A DNA stretch of 64,000 nucleotides from OLB19 sp964624165. Lineage in GTDB: Bacteria; Patescibacteriota; Minisyncoccia; Phycocordibacterales; UBA918. Location of the stretch: NCBI GenBank assembly GCA_964624165.1, contig CAZUWG010000002.1:1-64000 (forward strand), given 5' to 3'. This document shows, piece by piece, positions 1-9,204 of the stretch. Position 1 is the first letter of the stretch, and every line of letters starts with the position of its first letter. A program made the position numbers and the translations under genes. The notes under the pieces are model-generated. The model did not search any database. It was not told the DNA's origin and worked only from the letters and a program-made list of their open reading frames with translations.

Positions 1-43
1 ATCGCCATTGACATTAGTAAATAAAAACTGCAGTATATAACCA

Positions 44-427
44 ATGAAACAAATAATTATTGTATGTATGCTGGCTTTGGGAATGGCTGGTATCGGGGTG
101 AGTGAAGTACGAGCGCAAGAGGTGGATCAGGACATTACACTTGAAACACGCTCTGATGCAGAAATCCGCGAACAAATTCAGTGGATTATTAATCATCTTC
201 AGATTGTGATCGCTCAGCTTGAGCAAGAGGCTGATATCAAGAGTAAGTTTTTTGTTGTAAAGATCGACAAAGATACGGTTGTAAATACTTATACAAAGCA
301 CATTTCTCGTGAGGCTGCACAAGAAGAGTGTGAAATGTATGCGTATCACCCAATCAATATGTGGCGACTTATCACCTGTACTTATGAAGATGAGGTGATG
401 TACCGAGATGTCTTTATTGCGGGGTAA
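44..427 (+). CDS. Small secreted protein of unknown function
   Basis: A 127-residue protein that I do not recognise. Residues 1-25 form a classical signal peptide (KQ at the N-terminus, a hydrophobic core, then VRA-QE as a likely signal peptidase I site). The mature part is about 100 residues, acidic, and has two cysteines in the second half (EEC and ITC) that could form a disulfide outside the cell. The start at 44 is supported by an AGTATA hexamer preceded by TGC that ends exactly 6 nt upstream, the spacing seen at many genes here. The gene is followed directly by a 19-bp hairpin terminator. It is probably exported; no role is inferred. Confidence 0.7.
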   Translation: MKQIIIVCMLALGMAGIGVSEVRAQEVDQDITLETRSDAEIREQIQWIINHLQIVIAQLEQEADIKSKFFVVKIDKDTVVNTYTKHISREAAQEECEMYAYHPINMWRLITCTYEDEVMYRDVFIAG

Positions 428-438
428 TAAGCCGCATT

Positions 439-480
439 AAAAAGTAAAGAGCGGGGCATACGCCCCGCTCTTTACTTTTT
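439..480. terminator. Bidirectional intrinsic terminator
   Basis: A perfect 19-bp inverted repeat (439-457 and 462-480) with a 4-base ATAC loop. The inner stem is GC-rich and the outer stem A/T-rich, so each strand reads a stem followed by a T-run. It lies between two convergent genes and overlaps the stop codon of the minus-strand gene. Confidence 0.9.
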
Positions 481-1177
481 ATAGTAGTCTATGCAATTGG
501 GCCACCTCTTCTTTTGTGAGTTTGCGGTATTGGTTGGGTTTTATATTCCCGAGCTCGATATGGGCAACACGAATGCGTTTGAGTGACTGTACTTGATAGC
601 CTAAGGCTGCGCACATACGCCTGATCTGGTGCTTTTTCCCTTCAGTGATCGTAAGTAAAAAACTCATGGCCCTAAGGCGCTTGGTGGTGGCTTTTTTTGT
701 ATGATAACGCTCGATTTTGACGCCGCGCTCCATGGCGTTGAGAAAGGTGCTGGTGACCGGTTTATCGACCGTAACCTCGTACTCTTTTTCAATGGCATTT
801 TCAGGATCAAGGAGCGGGGCAGTGAGACGGCCGTCGTTGGTGACAATAAGAAGACCTTCAGAATCTTTATCAAGACGTCCGATCGGAAAAACGTCAGTCA
901 GTCCAAAGTCGGCTTTGAGTCGTGTCTTGATATCAGTCTCGTGCTGGGCAGGAGAATGTGAAATAATGCCACGTCCTTTGTAATACGCCAGGTAAACCTT
1001 ATCCTGCGCCGTGTCCTTACGTACCTCTATTTTTGCCGTGGCCGGTACTTTTTCGCCTAGAATGGCCTTTTTTCCATCAACAAAGACCACACCTTCTTCT
1101 AAAAGGCGGTCTGCTTCACGACGGCTGGCGAAACCAAGCTCGGCCAGGCGCTTATTAATACGGATGAGTTCAGTCAT
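479..1177 (-). CDS. rluF: 23S rRNA pseudouridine synthase, RluF/RluB family
   Basis: Isomerises a specific uridine to pseudouridine in rRNA. An N-terminal S4 RNA-binding domain (about residues 5-50, INKRLAELGFASRREADRLL) is followed by a catalytic RsuA-type domain with the signature GRLDKDSEGLLIVTNDG, whose first Asp is the catalytic residue in the family. The C-terminal half (EKEYEVTVDKP, HQIRRMCAALGYQV) follows the RluF pattern more closely than RluB or RsuA, so position 2604-type specificity is likely but not proven. The length of 232 residues is normal for the compact members. The gene is monocistronic and converges on the small secreted protein gene. Confidence 0.85.
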   Translation of the reverse strand: MTELIRINKRLAELGFASRREADRLLEEGVVFVDGKKAILGEKVPATAKIEVRKDTAQDKVYLAYYKGRGIISHSPAQHETDIKTRLKADFGLTDVFPIGRLDKDSEGLLIVTNDGRLTAPLLDPENAIEKEYEVTVDKPVTSTFLNAMERGVKIERYHTKKATTKRLRAMSFLLTITEGKKHQIRRMCAALGYQVQSLKRIRVAHIELGNIKPNQYRKLTKEEVAQLHRLL

Positions 1178-1219
1178 AGATTTGATACTGTCGCTGCATT
1201 GTGCTAGTATTCGCGAATT

Positions 1220-2467
1220 ATGTCAAGTAATCGAGTCTATGACGTCATCGTAATCGGTGGCGGTCCAGCAGGAATGATGGCCGCAGGCCACGCAGCGCTT
1301 CGTGGGAAGCGGGTGCTTTTGGTAGAAAAAAACCGGGTGCTTGGCAAAAAACTCTCGATTACCGGCGGCGGACGATGCAATATTCTAAACGCCGAACCAG
1401 ATACGCGCACACTCTTGGCAAATTATGGTGACGCGGCGAAGTTCCTCCACTCGTCATTTGCACAGCATGGCATGCAGGATTCTTGGGATTTTTTTCATAA
1501 ACTCGGACTCCCGCTTACTGTTGAGGCGAAAAAGCGTGCCTTTCCTTTGAGTCAGTCAGCAGAAGATGTGACGCAAGTTATGCGGCGCTTTTGTACTGAC
1601 CAGAATGTCGAATTAAAGCTCAAGACCAGAGTCGACGGACTCATCTTCGAAGCTGGGGTATTGGCCGGAATAAAGACCAATCAAGGTGACTTTAAAGGAC
1701 AGACGTTTGTGCTTGCTAGTGGCGGTTCATCGCATCAAGAGACAGGTAGCACGGGTGAAGGTGTCTCATGGCTTTCAGAGTGCGGCCATACAGTACATGA
1801 TGCAAATCCAAATATCGTGCCGCTTACGGTCAAAGACGAATGGGTCAAAACCCTTTCAGGCACGTCGCTGTCGTTTATGAAGATTACCTTCTACCACCCT
1901 GTGGATAACTCGCGCATCACCAAGACAGGCAAGCTTTTGTTTACGCATTTTGGCCTCTCAGGACCATTAATTCTTAATGTAGCGCATCAGGTAAAGCAGT
2001 ATCTCGACATCGGCCACGTAACTGCCGCCATTGACCTTTATCCAGACACTGATTTAGGGACAGTACGCCAGCGTATCTTGGGGACTTTTGAACAGCACAA
2101 AAACAAAGATGTGAAGAATATCATAAAAGATCTGACCCCTGCGGGTATGAGTGAAGCAATACTGAGCCTTTTGCCGCTTGAAATGGTAGAGAAAAAAGTA
2201 CATAGCGTCACCAAGGAAGAGCGACATCTGCTAGCCGATCTCCTCAAAGGCATGCCGCTTACGGTGAACGGCACCATGGGTATGGATTGGGCGGTCATAA
2301 GCGACGGCGGCGTACCTCTTGAGGAGGTGGATACCAAGACCATGCGCTCAAAGAAGGTGGAAAATCTTTATCTCGTTGGCGACACACTCCATATCAATCG
2401 ACCCTCCGGCGGCTTCTCTTTACAGCTCTGTTGGACGACAGGTTTTGTAGCAGGAAACAATTTGTAG
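1220..2467 (+). CDS. BaiN/HI0933-family FAD-dependent oxidoreductase
   Basis: A 415-residue flavoprotein. The N-terminus carries the dinucleotide-binding motif IGGGPAGMMAAGHAA, followed by VEKNRVLGKKLSITGGGRC, a hallmark of the HI0933/YhiN/BaiN family. The C-terminus ends in the FAD-binding stretch NLYLVGDTLHINRPSGGFSLQ. Most members have no assigned substrate; BaiN itself acts on bile acids, which is unlikely to apply here. The gene is divergent from the rluF-like gene. A TGC-TAGTAT extended -10 ends 9 nt before the ATG and there is no ribosome binding site, so the transcript is probably leaderless. Confidence 0.85.
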   Translation: MSSNRVYDVIVIGGGPAGMMAAGHAALRGKRVLLVEKNRVLGKKLSITGGGRCNILNAEPDTRTLLANYGDAAKFLHSSFAQHGMQDSWDFFHKLGLPLTVEAKKRAFPLSQSAEDVTQVMRRFCTDQNVELKLKTRVDGLIFEAGVLAGIKTNQGDFKGQTFVLASGGSSHQETGSTGEGVSWLSECGHTVHDANPNIVPLTVKDEWVKTLSGTSLSFMKITFYHPVDNSRITKTGKLLFTHFGLSGPLILNVAHQVKQYLDIGHVTAAIDLYPDTDLGTVRQRILGTFEQHKNKDVKNIIKDLTPAGMSEAILSLLPLEMVEKKVHSVTKEERHLLADLLKGMPLTVNGTMGMDWAVISDGGVPLEEVDTKTMRSKKVENLYLVGDTLHINRPSGGFSLQLCWTTGFVAGNNL

Positions 2468-2584
2468 CACTGTCAACTGTACGACTTTCATTTTTAGGCG
2501 TAACGTATAGGTAATAACATGTAGGCGATGGGTCTACGGTTGGGATTGTGGGTTACCAATGTTACACGAGTAATTTATTTACCT

Positions 2585-5500
2585 ATGAAAAACTATATAA
2601 AGAAGATGACCTCGCTCATGACCATGTTGGCCATAGTGGGGAGTTTTGTGGTGGTTGATGCGACGCCAGCACTGGCGGCAAGCATTCCTATTTCTCCGAC
2701 CAGTCACGTTGATATTGTTGGTGGCGGTGAAGGGGTGAGTACAGCAGATGCAAGCGGCTTTGAAAATCTAAATCTAAATTTTGATTATGATATTAACGAA
2801 CTCGAAGCTCAGGGTGATACCTTTGAGTACGGTTGGCGGACTACTGGTGGTGTAAATAATATACTTGGCACAATTGCCGGAGAGACAAATGCCGGCGGTG
2901 TTCCTGGTGCCAACGAAATTGGTTCAGTCACTATTGCAATTACTGACGTTGCTGCGCAAGCTGCAGATCTAGAAATTTATTTTAAAACTAATGGAGGAAG
3001 AAATGATGAAATCACGATCTCAAACATTTCTTTAAGCGGTGATCTGGCCACCACTCCACCAGCAGATCCGATCACTGAAGACACAACCCAGGACCCGATT
3101 AATGATGACCAAACACCGCTTGGCGCAGGTGAAAAAGTAACGCTTTGTCATGTGGGGGAGCAAGGAGTAAATCCACATGCAATTTCGGTTTCATTTAATT
3201 CAATCGTAAATGGTAGCGCGCATGCAGGTGCGAGCCACAACAGCGATATTATCCCCGCCTTCTACTATCAGACAACTCCCCAGTCGTCGGTAGAATTTTA
3301 CGCAGGCCGCAACTGGGATGCTGCAGGATATAGCGATTGGCAAGACTGTGCAAAAGAAGGAGTGATTGATGAGGATGATCTTTTTGCTTACGTGCATTTG
3401 ACAAAAGTAGTGACCAACGACCAGACGGTAGATCTTTCGCTGTTTACACTCACGGTCAATGGCGAGGACTTTATCAATGGCCAGATTGTCACGATTCCCG
3501 TCACGCTCGACGCACCGACTGAAGTAACTGTGACCGAGACAGCCATCCCTGAGGGTTATGAACTCGTGGGTATTGAGTGTGTGCTTGGGGAGCAGGTATT
3601 TACTGGTACTGAAAGCGTCTCTTTGATGCTTACAAAAAGCAATGTTCCAGATTGTACCGTGACCAACCGTAAAATAGGCGACACGCCAGATGTCTATGTC
3701 TCAAAGTGTCTAGCTCCAAATGACAATCTTTTAAGTAACGCATCATTTGAAGATCCGGTGGCCGACGCTAATACTGTCGGCGGTGGTATGTGGGAGATCT
3801 TTGCTAGCATTCCTGGCTGGGCTGCAACCAACGGAATTGAAATTTGGAATAACATGTTCCAAGGTCCTTCTGATGGTGAACAAAATGCAGAGCTCGACCC
3901 AAATCAGTCGACCAAAATCACCCAAGACGTTGTGACGGTACCAGGGACCGTGTATGAGCTTCGCTTCGACTTTGCCGGTCGCGAAGGTCGCGACGCAACA
4001 GAAAATCATGTGATTGCGGGAGTCAACGGACTTACACTTATAGATGAAGCGACGGCTGATACCGACTGGGTGACCTACGGTCAGACTTTTACCGCCACTA
4101 CTTCTACTACCACTGTAAGTTTTGAAGATGCGGGTATTTCAAATAGCTTCGGTACGCTGATCGATAACGCAGTGCTTTGTGTCGTTGAAGAGCCAATCAC
4201 AGAACCTAAGACATCGACGGTAACGATTTGTAAGTATGACCAACACCAAACACCTTTGTCTGCTTGGCAGCTTGCGCTTATGGGAGACGAAGTCGCGACG
4301 CATGAGTTTCTAGTGGATGGAAGTGCCCAGCAGTTGAGTGTTGTTCCGGCTGGAAGCTATGTGCTCAAGGCGGATGGCGCATACGAATACCGAGGCAGTA
4401 CCGGCCTTCTCGCTGACGCGCGTTTCTCTGAGCGGATGGCAGGCGACGCAGGCTTTGGCACGTATCCATTCCAGCCGTGGCGTATTACCAATCCAGCTAC
4501 AGGTGGATTGGCCGTTTCTGTTGATGGAGATGAGGGTGCGCTCTGGGGCAGTATGTATAGTGCTCTTCATGTGTACTACGGCGGCATTACGCACGCTGCA
4601 AACGGAGACATCGCACTTTCGATGTATGATGACAATTACACAGATAATGTCGGCACAATCGATCTGACGCTCTATGAGGGCTACGCTGGAGCAACTGGCT
4701 CAGATGGTTGTCTTACCTTCGAAGCCGTGCCTTATGGCAACTACGTACTAGATGAAGTGTTGCCGCCGGAATGGGAAAACATAAGTGGTCTTGGTAATGT
4801 CGTGGTGGATGACGCAACGGAGTCATTCACGGTAGTCAATCGTGACCCAAGTATCCCCGTTGATACGTGCGAGGTTGGGTTTACGGTCGACTTTGGCGAC
4901 GATACCACTGTTTTTGGCTATCAAACCACCGGCACCACGGCCGGAGCATTTACGGTTCGTGAGATTCCTGGTGGTTATGAGGTGGCGCTACGAGAAAACG
5001 CAACTAATGACGATCGTGTAGCGGCCAACGGTATGATTTTCTTCCAAAATGCTGATCTAAGCGGCGCAGTGATCACGAAAGGAACCGGAAATGACAAATT
5101 TGAAAATGGCAGCGGTAATACCGAGCTCGACACCGCGTCGATTGTCGGTAACGCAATTGAATTTGATCTCCAGGTTACAAATGCAAATGACGTCTTTACT
5201 ATTACTGGCATTGAAAAAGATTGTGAGGTGCCAGACGTACCAAGTTTGTGCCGGTTGCCATTTATTGTGACGTTCGGCGAAGACTCACATGAAACAAGCT
5301 ATAGTACGGTAGAGGGTACTGAAGGATTGGTGATTTCTGAAGTCTCAGGCGGATATCAAATCGCTCTTAATGATGACGATCGAGGCGGTGTATATCGAGT
5401 GTACGGTACTATCGTTTTCCCTGAAGGGGTTGATCTAAGTGGCCTGACACAAGTAGAAACAGGAGGCGATAATGGACTTGAGCAAACACATTCGCTTTAT

Positions 5501-6373
5501 CCAGATATCTTTACCATTAGTGGAAATGTGATTACGTTTGATTTCAACGTCAACGGCGCAAATGATGAAATCACCATCACCGGATCCGCCCTCTATGGTC
5601 AGGATTGCGATACTCCGCCAGAGATGTGTTACCTGGATTATGTTGTCACTTTCGATGATGAGTCTGACATCACGACAGAGATTGTGGCTGGTGAAGGCGG
5701 CCTACAAGGGGCAGGGGAAGGAGTCTTGATTGTAATGGAAGATAATGGCCAGCTGACTGTGGCCTTTATGCATCAGTCCGATAACGCATTCCTTCGCGCT
5801 AAAGGCACCATCACTTTCCCGGTAGGGACGGATCTCTCAGGAGTAACGTTTGCAGATGTTGCGCCGTACGATGGTCTTGAGTTTGGTAATGGATTTGCTT
5901 TCCCAGACACATTTGAAATCGTCGGCAACACACTCGTGTTTGATCTTTATGTCACCAGCGGTGATGATGTCCAAACACTGATTGGTGACGTGATCTACAA
6001 CACAGAAAACTGTGACGAAGGAACCAATGAAGAAGAGGAGGAAGAGGAGGAAGAAGACACTACTCCCACAACTGGTGGCGGAGGAGCGGTGGTCTATGGC
6101 GGTGGTGGAAGTAGCAATAACAACAATGATGACGATGACGATAATCAAGGACGTGTAGCGGGAGACAGCATCACGCTTGAGGATGTGATCGATGAGTTAC
6201 GAAAGCGGATCATTGAGCGATATGGTGTGGGAGGATCGGTGCTTGGTGAACAAGTATCAGTAGTGCCATTTGGGGCACCAAACGCTGGAGCAGGTGGTGC
6301 GGTTCCCGTAGCAGTCCCTTCATTCTTCTTTGCCCAGTTTGCAAATGTGACACTACGTCGTGATGTTTGGTAG
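2585..6373 (+). CDS. Large secreted multidomain surface protein, candidate sortase substrate
   Basis: A 1262-residue exported protein. The open frame extends upstream to 2528, but the ATG at 2585 gives a proper signal peptide (MKNYIKKMTS, hydrophobic core, ALA-AS). In order: a beta-rich domain to about residue 165; a CHV...NPHAISV motif common in secreted environmental proteins; prealbumin-like beta modules; a domain like the DUF642/choice-of-anchor carbohydrate-binding type (starting LLSNASFEDP); an SpaA-like module; three tandem repeats of about 110-120 residues (starting CEVGFTVDFG, CRLPFIVTFG, CYLDYVVTFD); an acidic Glu run; Gly/Asn/Asp linkers. The tail has GAPNAGAGG, a short hydrophobic stretch and a basic RRDVW end, resembling a non-LPXTG sorting signal. 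It overlaps the sortase gene. Probably an adhesin or wall-attached protein; the ligand is unknown. Confidence 0.8.
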   Translation: MKNYIKKMTSLMTMLAIVGSFVVVDATPALAASIPISPTSHVDIVGGGEGVSTADASGFENLNLNFDYDINELEAQGDTFEYGWRTTGGVNNILGTIAGETNAGGVPGANEIGSVTIAITDVAAQAADLEIYFKTNGGRNDEITISNISLSGDLATTPPADPITEDTTQDPINDDQTPLGAGEKVTLCHVGEQGVNPHAISVSFNSIVNGSAHAGASHNSDIIPAFYYQTTPQSSVEFYAGRNWDAAGYSDWQDCAKEGVIDEDDLFAYVHLTKVVTNDQTVDLSLFTLTVNGEDFINGQIVTIPVTLDAPTEVTVTETAIPEGYELVGIECVLGEQVFTGTESVSLMLTKSNVPDCTVTNRKIGDTPDVYVSKCLAPNDNLLSNASFEDPVADANTVGGGMWEIFASIPGWAATNGIEIWNNMFQGPSDGEQNAELDPNQSTKITQDVVTVPGTVYELRFDFAGREGRDATENHVIAGVNGLTLIDEATADTDWVTYGQTFTATTSTTTVSFEDAGISNSFGTLIDNAVLCVVEEPITEPKTSTVTICKYDQHQTPLSAWQLALMGDEVATHEFLVDGSAQQLSVVPAGSYVLKADGAYEYRGSTGLLADARFSERMAGDAGFGTYPFQPWRITNPATGGLAVSVDGDEGALWGSMYSALHVYYGGITHAANGDIALSMYDDNYTDNVGTIDLTLYEGYAGATGSDGCLTFEAVPYGNYVLDEVLPPEWENISGLGNVVVDDATESFTVVNRDPSIPVDTCEVGFTVDFGDDTTVFGYQTTGTTAGAFTVREIPGGYEVALRENATNDDRVAANGMIFFQNADLSGAVITKGTGNDKFENGSGNTELDTASIVGNAIEFDLQVTNANDVFTITGIEKDCEVPDVPSLCRLPFIVTFGEDSHETSYSTVEGTEGLVISEVSGGYQIALNDDDRGGVYRVYGTIVFPEGVDLSGLTQVETGGDNGLEQTHSLYPDIFTISGNVITFDFNVNGANDEITITGSALYGQDCDTPPEMCYLDYVVTFDDESDITTEIVAGEGGLQGAGEGVLIVMEDNGQLTVAFMHQSDNAFLRAKGTITFPVGTDLSGVTFADVAPYDGLEFGNGFAFPDTFEIVGNTLVFDLYVTSGDDVQTLIGDVIYNTENCDEGTNEEEEEEEEEDTTPTTGGGGAVVYGGGGSSNNNNDDDDDNQGRVAGDSITLEDVIDELRKRIIERYGVGGSVLGEQVSVVPFGAPNAGAGGAVPVAVPSFFFAQFANVTLRRDVW

Positions 6374-6965
6374 GTTTACAACACAAGGCAGTGGTCGCCC
6401 CTTTTGGTGGGCGGCTTTTGCCGTTTTTGTGGCACTGGGGATTTGGCTCTTATGGCATAACTCGGCTGAGGCGCCAACATCTCAAGACATAAAATCGGCG
6501 GCCTCGCTTGAGGTATCACTTCCAAAGCGGATCGTGGTGCCGCGTGCTCGCATAGATGCTCCTTTTACTTCGCCTTTAGGGATTTTAGAGAGCGGGGAAG
6601 TGGAGGTGCCGGCGGGTTATGAAGAAGTCGGCTACTATAAATATGGGCCGACGCCAGGTGAGATCGGGCCTGCGGTAGTGCTTGGACATGTCGATTCTTT
6701 TGCAGGGCCAGCGGTCTTTTATTCACTTGGCGCATTAGAGCCGGGCGACGAAATCTTTATCGAGCGTGAAGATGGATCGACAGCCGTATTTTCTGTTGAG
6801 CGGCTAGAGCGACATTTGCAGGCAGGTTTTCCAACCAAAGAAGTATACGGTGATCTCTCATATCCAGGACTCAGACTTATTACTTGTAGTGGTGTGTATG
6901 ATAACGGCCAAGCGCGTTATAGTCACAATCTCATCGTTTTCGCGCGCCTGAAGGAAGTGCGGTGA
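6363..6965 (+). CDS. Sortase, class F-like
   Basis: A transpeptidase predicted to cleave a C-terminal sorting signal and attach the protein to the cell surface. It has an N-terminal membrane anchor (about residues 10-32, FWWAAFAVFVALGIWLLW) and an extracytoplasmic sortase fold. The catalytic triad is visible: His109 in VVLGHVDS, Cys175 in LITCSG, and an Arg (R185) in QARYSHN. The compact form and the TCSG/RYSHN context resemble class E/F housekeeping sortases. A GTG lies one codon upstream; the ATG at 6363 is preferred. It overlaps the end of the upstream surface-protein gene by 11 nt, which strongly suggests that protein is its substrate. The only sortase seen in this window. Confidence 0.85.
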   Translation: MFGRFTTQGSGRPFWWAAFAVFVALGIWLLWHNSAEAPTSQDIKSAASLEVSLPKRIVVPRARIDAPFTSPLGILESGEVEVPAGYEEVGYYKYGPTPGEIGPAVVLGHVDSFAGPAVFYSLGALEPGDEIFIEREDGSTAVFSVERLERHLQAGFPTKEVYGDLSYPGLRLITCSGVYDNGQARYSHNLIVFARLKEVR

Positions 6966-6969
6966 TGCT

Positions 6970-7010
6970 GTGCCCGAAGGGATGTCGCTTCGCGACATCC
7001 CTTCGGGCAC
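6970..7010. terminator. Long hairpin after sortase gene
   Basis: A perfect 19-bp inverted repeat (6970-6988 and 6992-7010) with a TTC loop (GAA on the other strand). There is no T-run after it, so it is either a Rho-independent terminator of unusual form or a transcript-stabilising hairpin. It separates the sortase gene from the promoter of the CAP gene, which argues against starting the CAP protein at the upstream in-frame ATG at 6962. Confidence 0.75.
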
Positions 7011-7016
7011 ACCAAA

Positions 7017-7045
7017 TTGACATTATCGCTTTAGTATGTAATAAT
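7017..7045 (+). promoter_or_regulatory. Promoter of the CAP-domain gene
   Basis: A consensus -35 TTGACA (7017-7022), a 16-nt spacer, then TAATAA (7039-7044). The start codon at 7052 follows after 7 nt, so the transcript should begin at or next to the ATG. Confidence 0.7.
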
Positions 7046-7051
7046 TTACGC

Positions 7052-8218
7052 ATGAAACGCTGGCTTCAAAAACATGTCATTCCTCATCAAGGAAACGATT
7101 TTCAACCCACCATTCTTCAAAAGGCAGCCATGGGTGCGATGCTCGGCTTGGTGGTGGTGTCATTTGTGGCAGCGAGTGCGCAATCTTTACTTTGGACAAA
7201 TTTTGAGTGGATGGTATCGGCAGTTTTGCCAGCCGTCATTGTTGAAGAAACCAACTCAGAGCGTACCAGTGGAAGTGCTAGAACGTTGCGTCGAAATGAG
7301 CTCCTCGATCGTGCCGCAACGCTTAAAGCCGAACATATGGCACAAAACGGCTACTTCGCACACTATAGTCCTGACGGCGTATCGCCATGGCACTGGTTCA
7401 ATCAAGCCGGTTATGCTTTTGTTCATGCAGGTGAAAATCTGGCAGTGCATTTTTCTGATTCTGAAGAAATTGTAGACGCCTGGATGCAATCACCGAGTCA
7501 TAGGGCAAACATTATGAACGCTCAGTTTTCTGAGATTGGTATTGGTGTAGCACGCGGCGAGTTTGAAGGTTCGGAAACAATTTTTGTTGTGCAGCTTTTT
7601 GGTACGCCAGCGGCGGCGGCCTTTGCGCCCGCACCCACTACTCCATCTACAGTGACAGTAGTAAGCGAGCAGGTGGAAGAAGTGCCGGCCCAAGCTGCCA
7701 CTCCAGCGCTTGAGGTGACTCAAGTCGCGAGTGCTAATGAGACAGTGAGCGAGGAGGAGGTGATGGTAAAGGCGCCCTCAAGCCAGCTAGCGCCACCACC
7801 TACGCAAGGCAGTGATGCCTTTGTTGAAGTACGGGAAACTGCTGCTGCAGTAGAGATAGCGGGAGATGATACGGTCCTTCAAGATACAACGCAGACACAA
7901 TCTCAAGACGCCACTTCACGCTTTAGTGAGACTATTACCACAAGCACCGATGCGGTAATTGGAGCTGTAGATGAAAATGAGCCACGAAGTGGACGCGGTG
8001 CGGTGCAGTTTGGTTTTCTTACTTCGCCACAGACAGTGTTGCAGCTGTTGTACGTTATACTCGGCATATTTGTCGCACTCACCCTCGCGCTTTCAGCAGT
8101 AATAGAAGCTCGTCGGCAAAAACCGCTTCAGATCGCTTACAGTGCGGGTTTGGCGTTTGTAATGCTTGGGTTATTCTACCTTCATACGTTCATTACTTCA
8201 GGAGTAATCATCGCGTAG
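7052..8218 (+). CDS. Membrane-anchored CAP (SCP/PR-1) domain protein
   Basis: A 388-residue protein. The chosen start (ATG 7052) follows its own promoter; an in-frame ATG at 6962 would run through a terminator hairpin. There is a hydrophobic segment at about residues 24-46. The CAP domain (about residues 75-185) shows AEHMAQNGYFAHYSPDG, AGENLA and WMQSPSHRANIM, including the conserved His and Glu residues of the family. A long Ala/Pro/Glu/Thr-rich linker follows, then two C-terminal membrane helices. The family is extracellular, and several members bind lipids or act in defence or wall biology; no specific activity can be assigned. Its position after the sortase and surface protein suggests a role at the cell surface. 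Confidence 0.85.
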   Translation: MKRWLQKHVIPHQGNDFQPTILQKAAMGAMLGLVVVSFVAASAQSLLWTNFEWMVSAVLPAVIVEETNSERTSGSARTLRRNELLDRAATLKAEHMAQNGYFAHYSPDGVSPWHWFNQAGYAFVHAGENLAVHFSDSEEIVDAWMQSPSHRANIMNAQFSEIGIGVARGEFEGSETIFVVQLFGTPAAAAFAPAPTTPSTVTVVSEQVEEVPAQAATPALEVTQVASANETVSEEEVMVKAPSSQLAPPPTQGSDAFVEVRETAAAVEIAGDDTVLQDTTQTQSQDATSRFSETITTSTDAVIGAVDENEPRSGRGAVQFGFLTSPQTVLQLLYVILGIFVALTLALSAVIEARRQKPLQIAYSAGLAFVMLGLFYLHTFITSGVIIA

Positions 8219-8221
8219 TCT

Positions 8222-9094
8222 ATGCCTGAATTGCCCGAGGTAGAAACGGTACGGTTACAACTCAAGTCTCGCATTATCGGAAAGTCTATTGCCGAAGCGG
8301 AAGTCTTTCACTCAAAGACGGTCATGCACGACGCTTCTTTCGCGGAGAAGCTTCGCGATAAAACGTTTGCAGATATTTCGCGGGTTGGAAAACTCTTAAT
8401 TTTTTCATTTGAAAATGAAACAGATTTTTATGTGTTGGCACACCTAAAGATGACTGGTCAATTCTTTTATATTAGTGAGGAAGACGAGGTGGTGGGCGGC
8501 GGCCATTCGCTTGATGATAAAAGTATTTTAGATGGCGTATGGCCACATAAGCATACTCGGGTTGCACTTTATCTCAACGATGGATCAGCCCTGTATTTCA
8601 ACGACATGAGGTTGTTTGGATACTTCATGGTGGTCAGTAAAACTGAAAAGGATAATAAGGTAGCGACTTTTGGCCCAGAACCTCACGCCGATACTTTTGA
8701 TGACGAATCATGGTTGCTAAAGGTACGTAAAAGAAAGACAAGTATTAAGGCCGCTCTTCTGGATCAAAAACTGATTGCTGGGTTAGGAAATATTTATGTC
8801 GATGAAGCATTGTGGGCGGCAGGTGTCGCTCCTATGCGAAAGGCAGACACGCTCACGCTTGACGAGACGTTGCGTATTCGTAAAGCAGCAGCCAAGGTAC
8901 TTAAAAGCGCAATTAAGGCAGGAGGCACTACTTTCAGCACCTTTAAAGACACCTATGGAGAGACGGGTGCATATATAAAAAAGCTTAAAGTTTTTGGTCG
9001 ACAAGGACAGACTTGCTCGCACTGTGGCGCAAAAATCGAAAAAACAAAAGTAGCCGGCAGAGGCACGCACTGGTGTGCCTCTTGTCAGAGTTAG
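8222..9094 (+). CDS. mutM: Formamidopyrimidine-DNA glycosylase
   Basis: A base-excision repair enzyme that removes oxidised purines such as 8-oxoguanine and nicks the abasic site. The mature N-terminus PELPEVETV supplies the catalytic Pro1 and Glu2 after Met removal. The GKLLIF motif carries the conserved Lys, and LAHLKMTGQF and GNIYVDEALW match the family. The C-terminal zinc finger is complete (CSHCG...GRGTHWCASCQ), including the Arg that contacts damaged DNA. The length of 290 residues is slightly above the usual 270. It starts 3 nt after the CAP gene, so the two are probably cotranscribed. Confidence 0.95.
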   Translation: MPELPEVETVRLQLKSRIIGKSIAEAEVFHSKTVMHDASFAEKLRDKTFADISRVGKLLIFSFENETDFYVLAHLKMTGQFFYISEEDEVVGGGHSLDDKSILDGVWPHKHTRVALYLNDGSALYFNDMRLFGYFMVVSKTEKDNKVATFGPEPHADTFDDESWLLKVRKRKTSIKAALLDQKLIAGLGNIYVDEALWAAGVAPMRKADTLTLDETLRIRKAAAKVLKSAIKAGGTTFSTFKDTYGETGAYIKKLKVFGRQGQTCSHCGAKIEKTKVAGRGTHWCASCQS

Positions 9095-9100
9095 ACACCG

Positions 9101-9133
9101 CGCGGGCCGGCTTTCTCTAAAAGCCGGCCCGCG
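9101..9133. terminator. Hairpin terminator after mutM
   Basis: A 14-bp GC-rich inverted repeat (9101-9114 and 9120-9133) with a 5-base loop, just downstream of the mutM stop codon. There is no clear T-run after it. Confidence 0.75.
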
Positions 9134-9169
9134 TGGCTACGCCTGTGCATAACTTAAATATAAAGATGG

Positions 9170-9175
9170 TATACT
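9170..9175 (+). promoter_or_regulatory. Extended -10 of the glutaredoxin-like gene
   Basis: TATACT preceded by TGG, in the only gap between the mutM terminator and the next gene. The start codon is 29 nt further, so this gene probably has a short leader. No convincing -35 or Shine-Dalgarno motif is seen. Confidence 0.55.
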
Positions 9176-9204
9176 GTTTACATATTAGTTAATGCATTCC
9201 TACT

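Noticed and set aside
6962..7051. Upstream start for the CAP protein
   Set aside because: It would be translated through a 19-bp hairpin and upstream of a consensus promoter.
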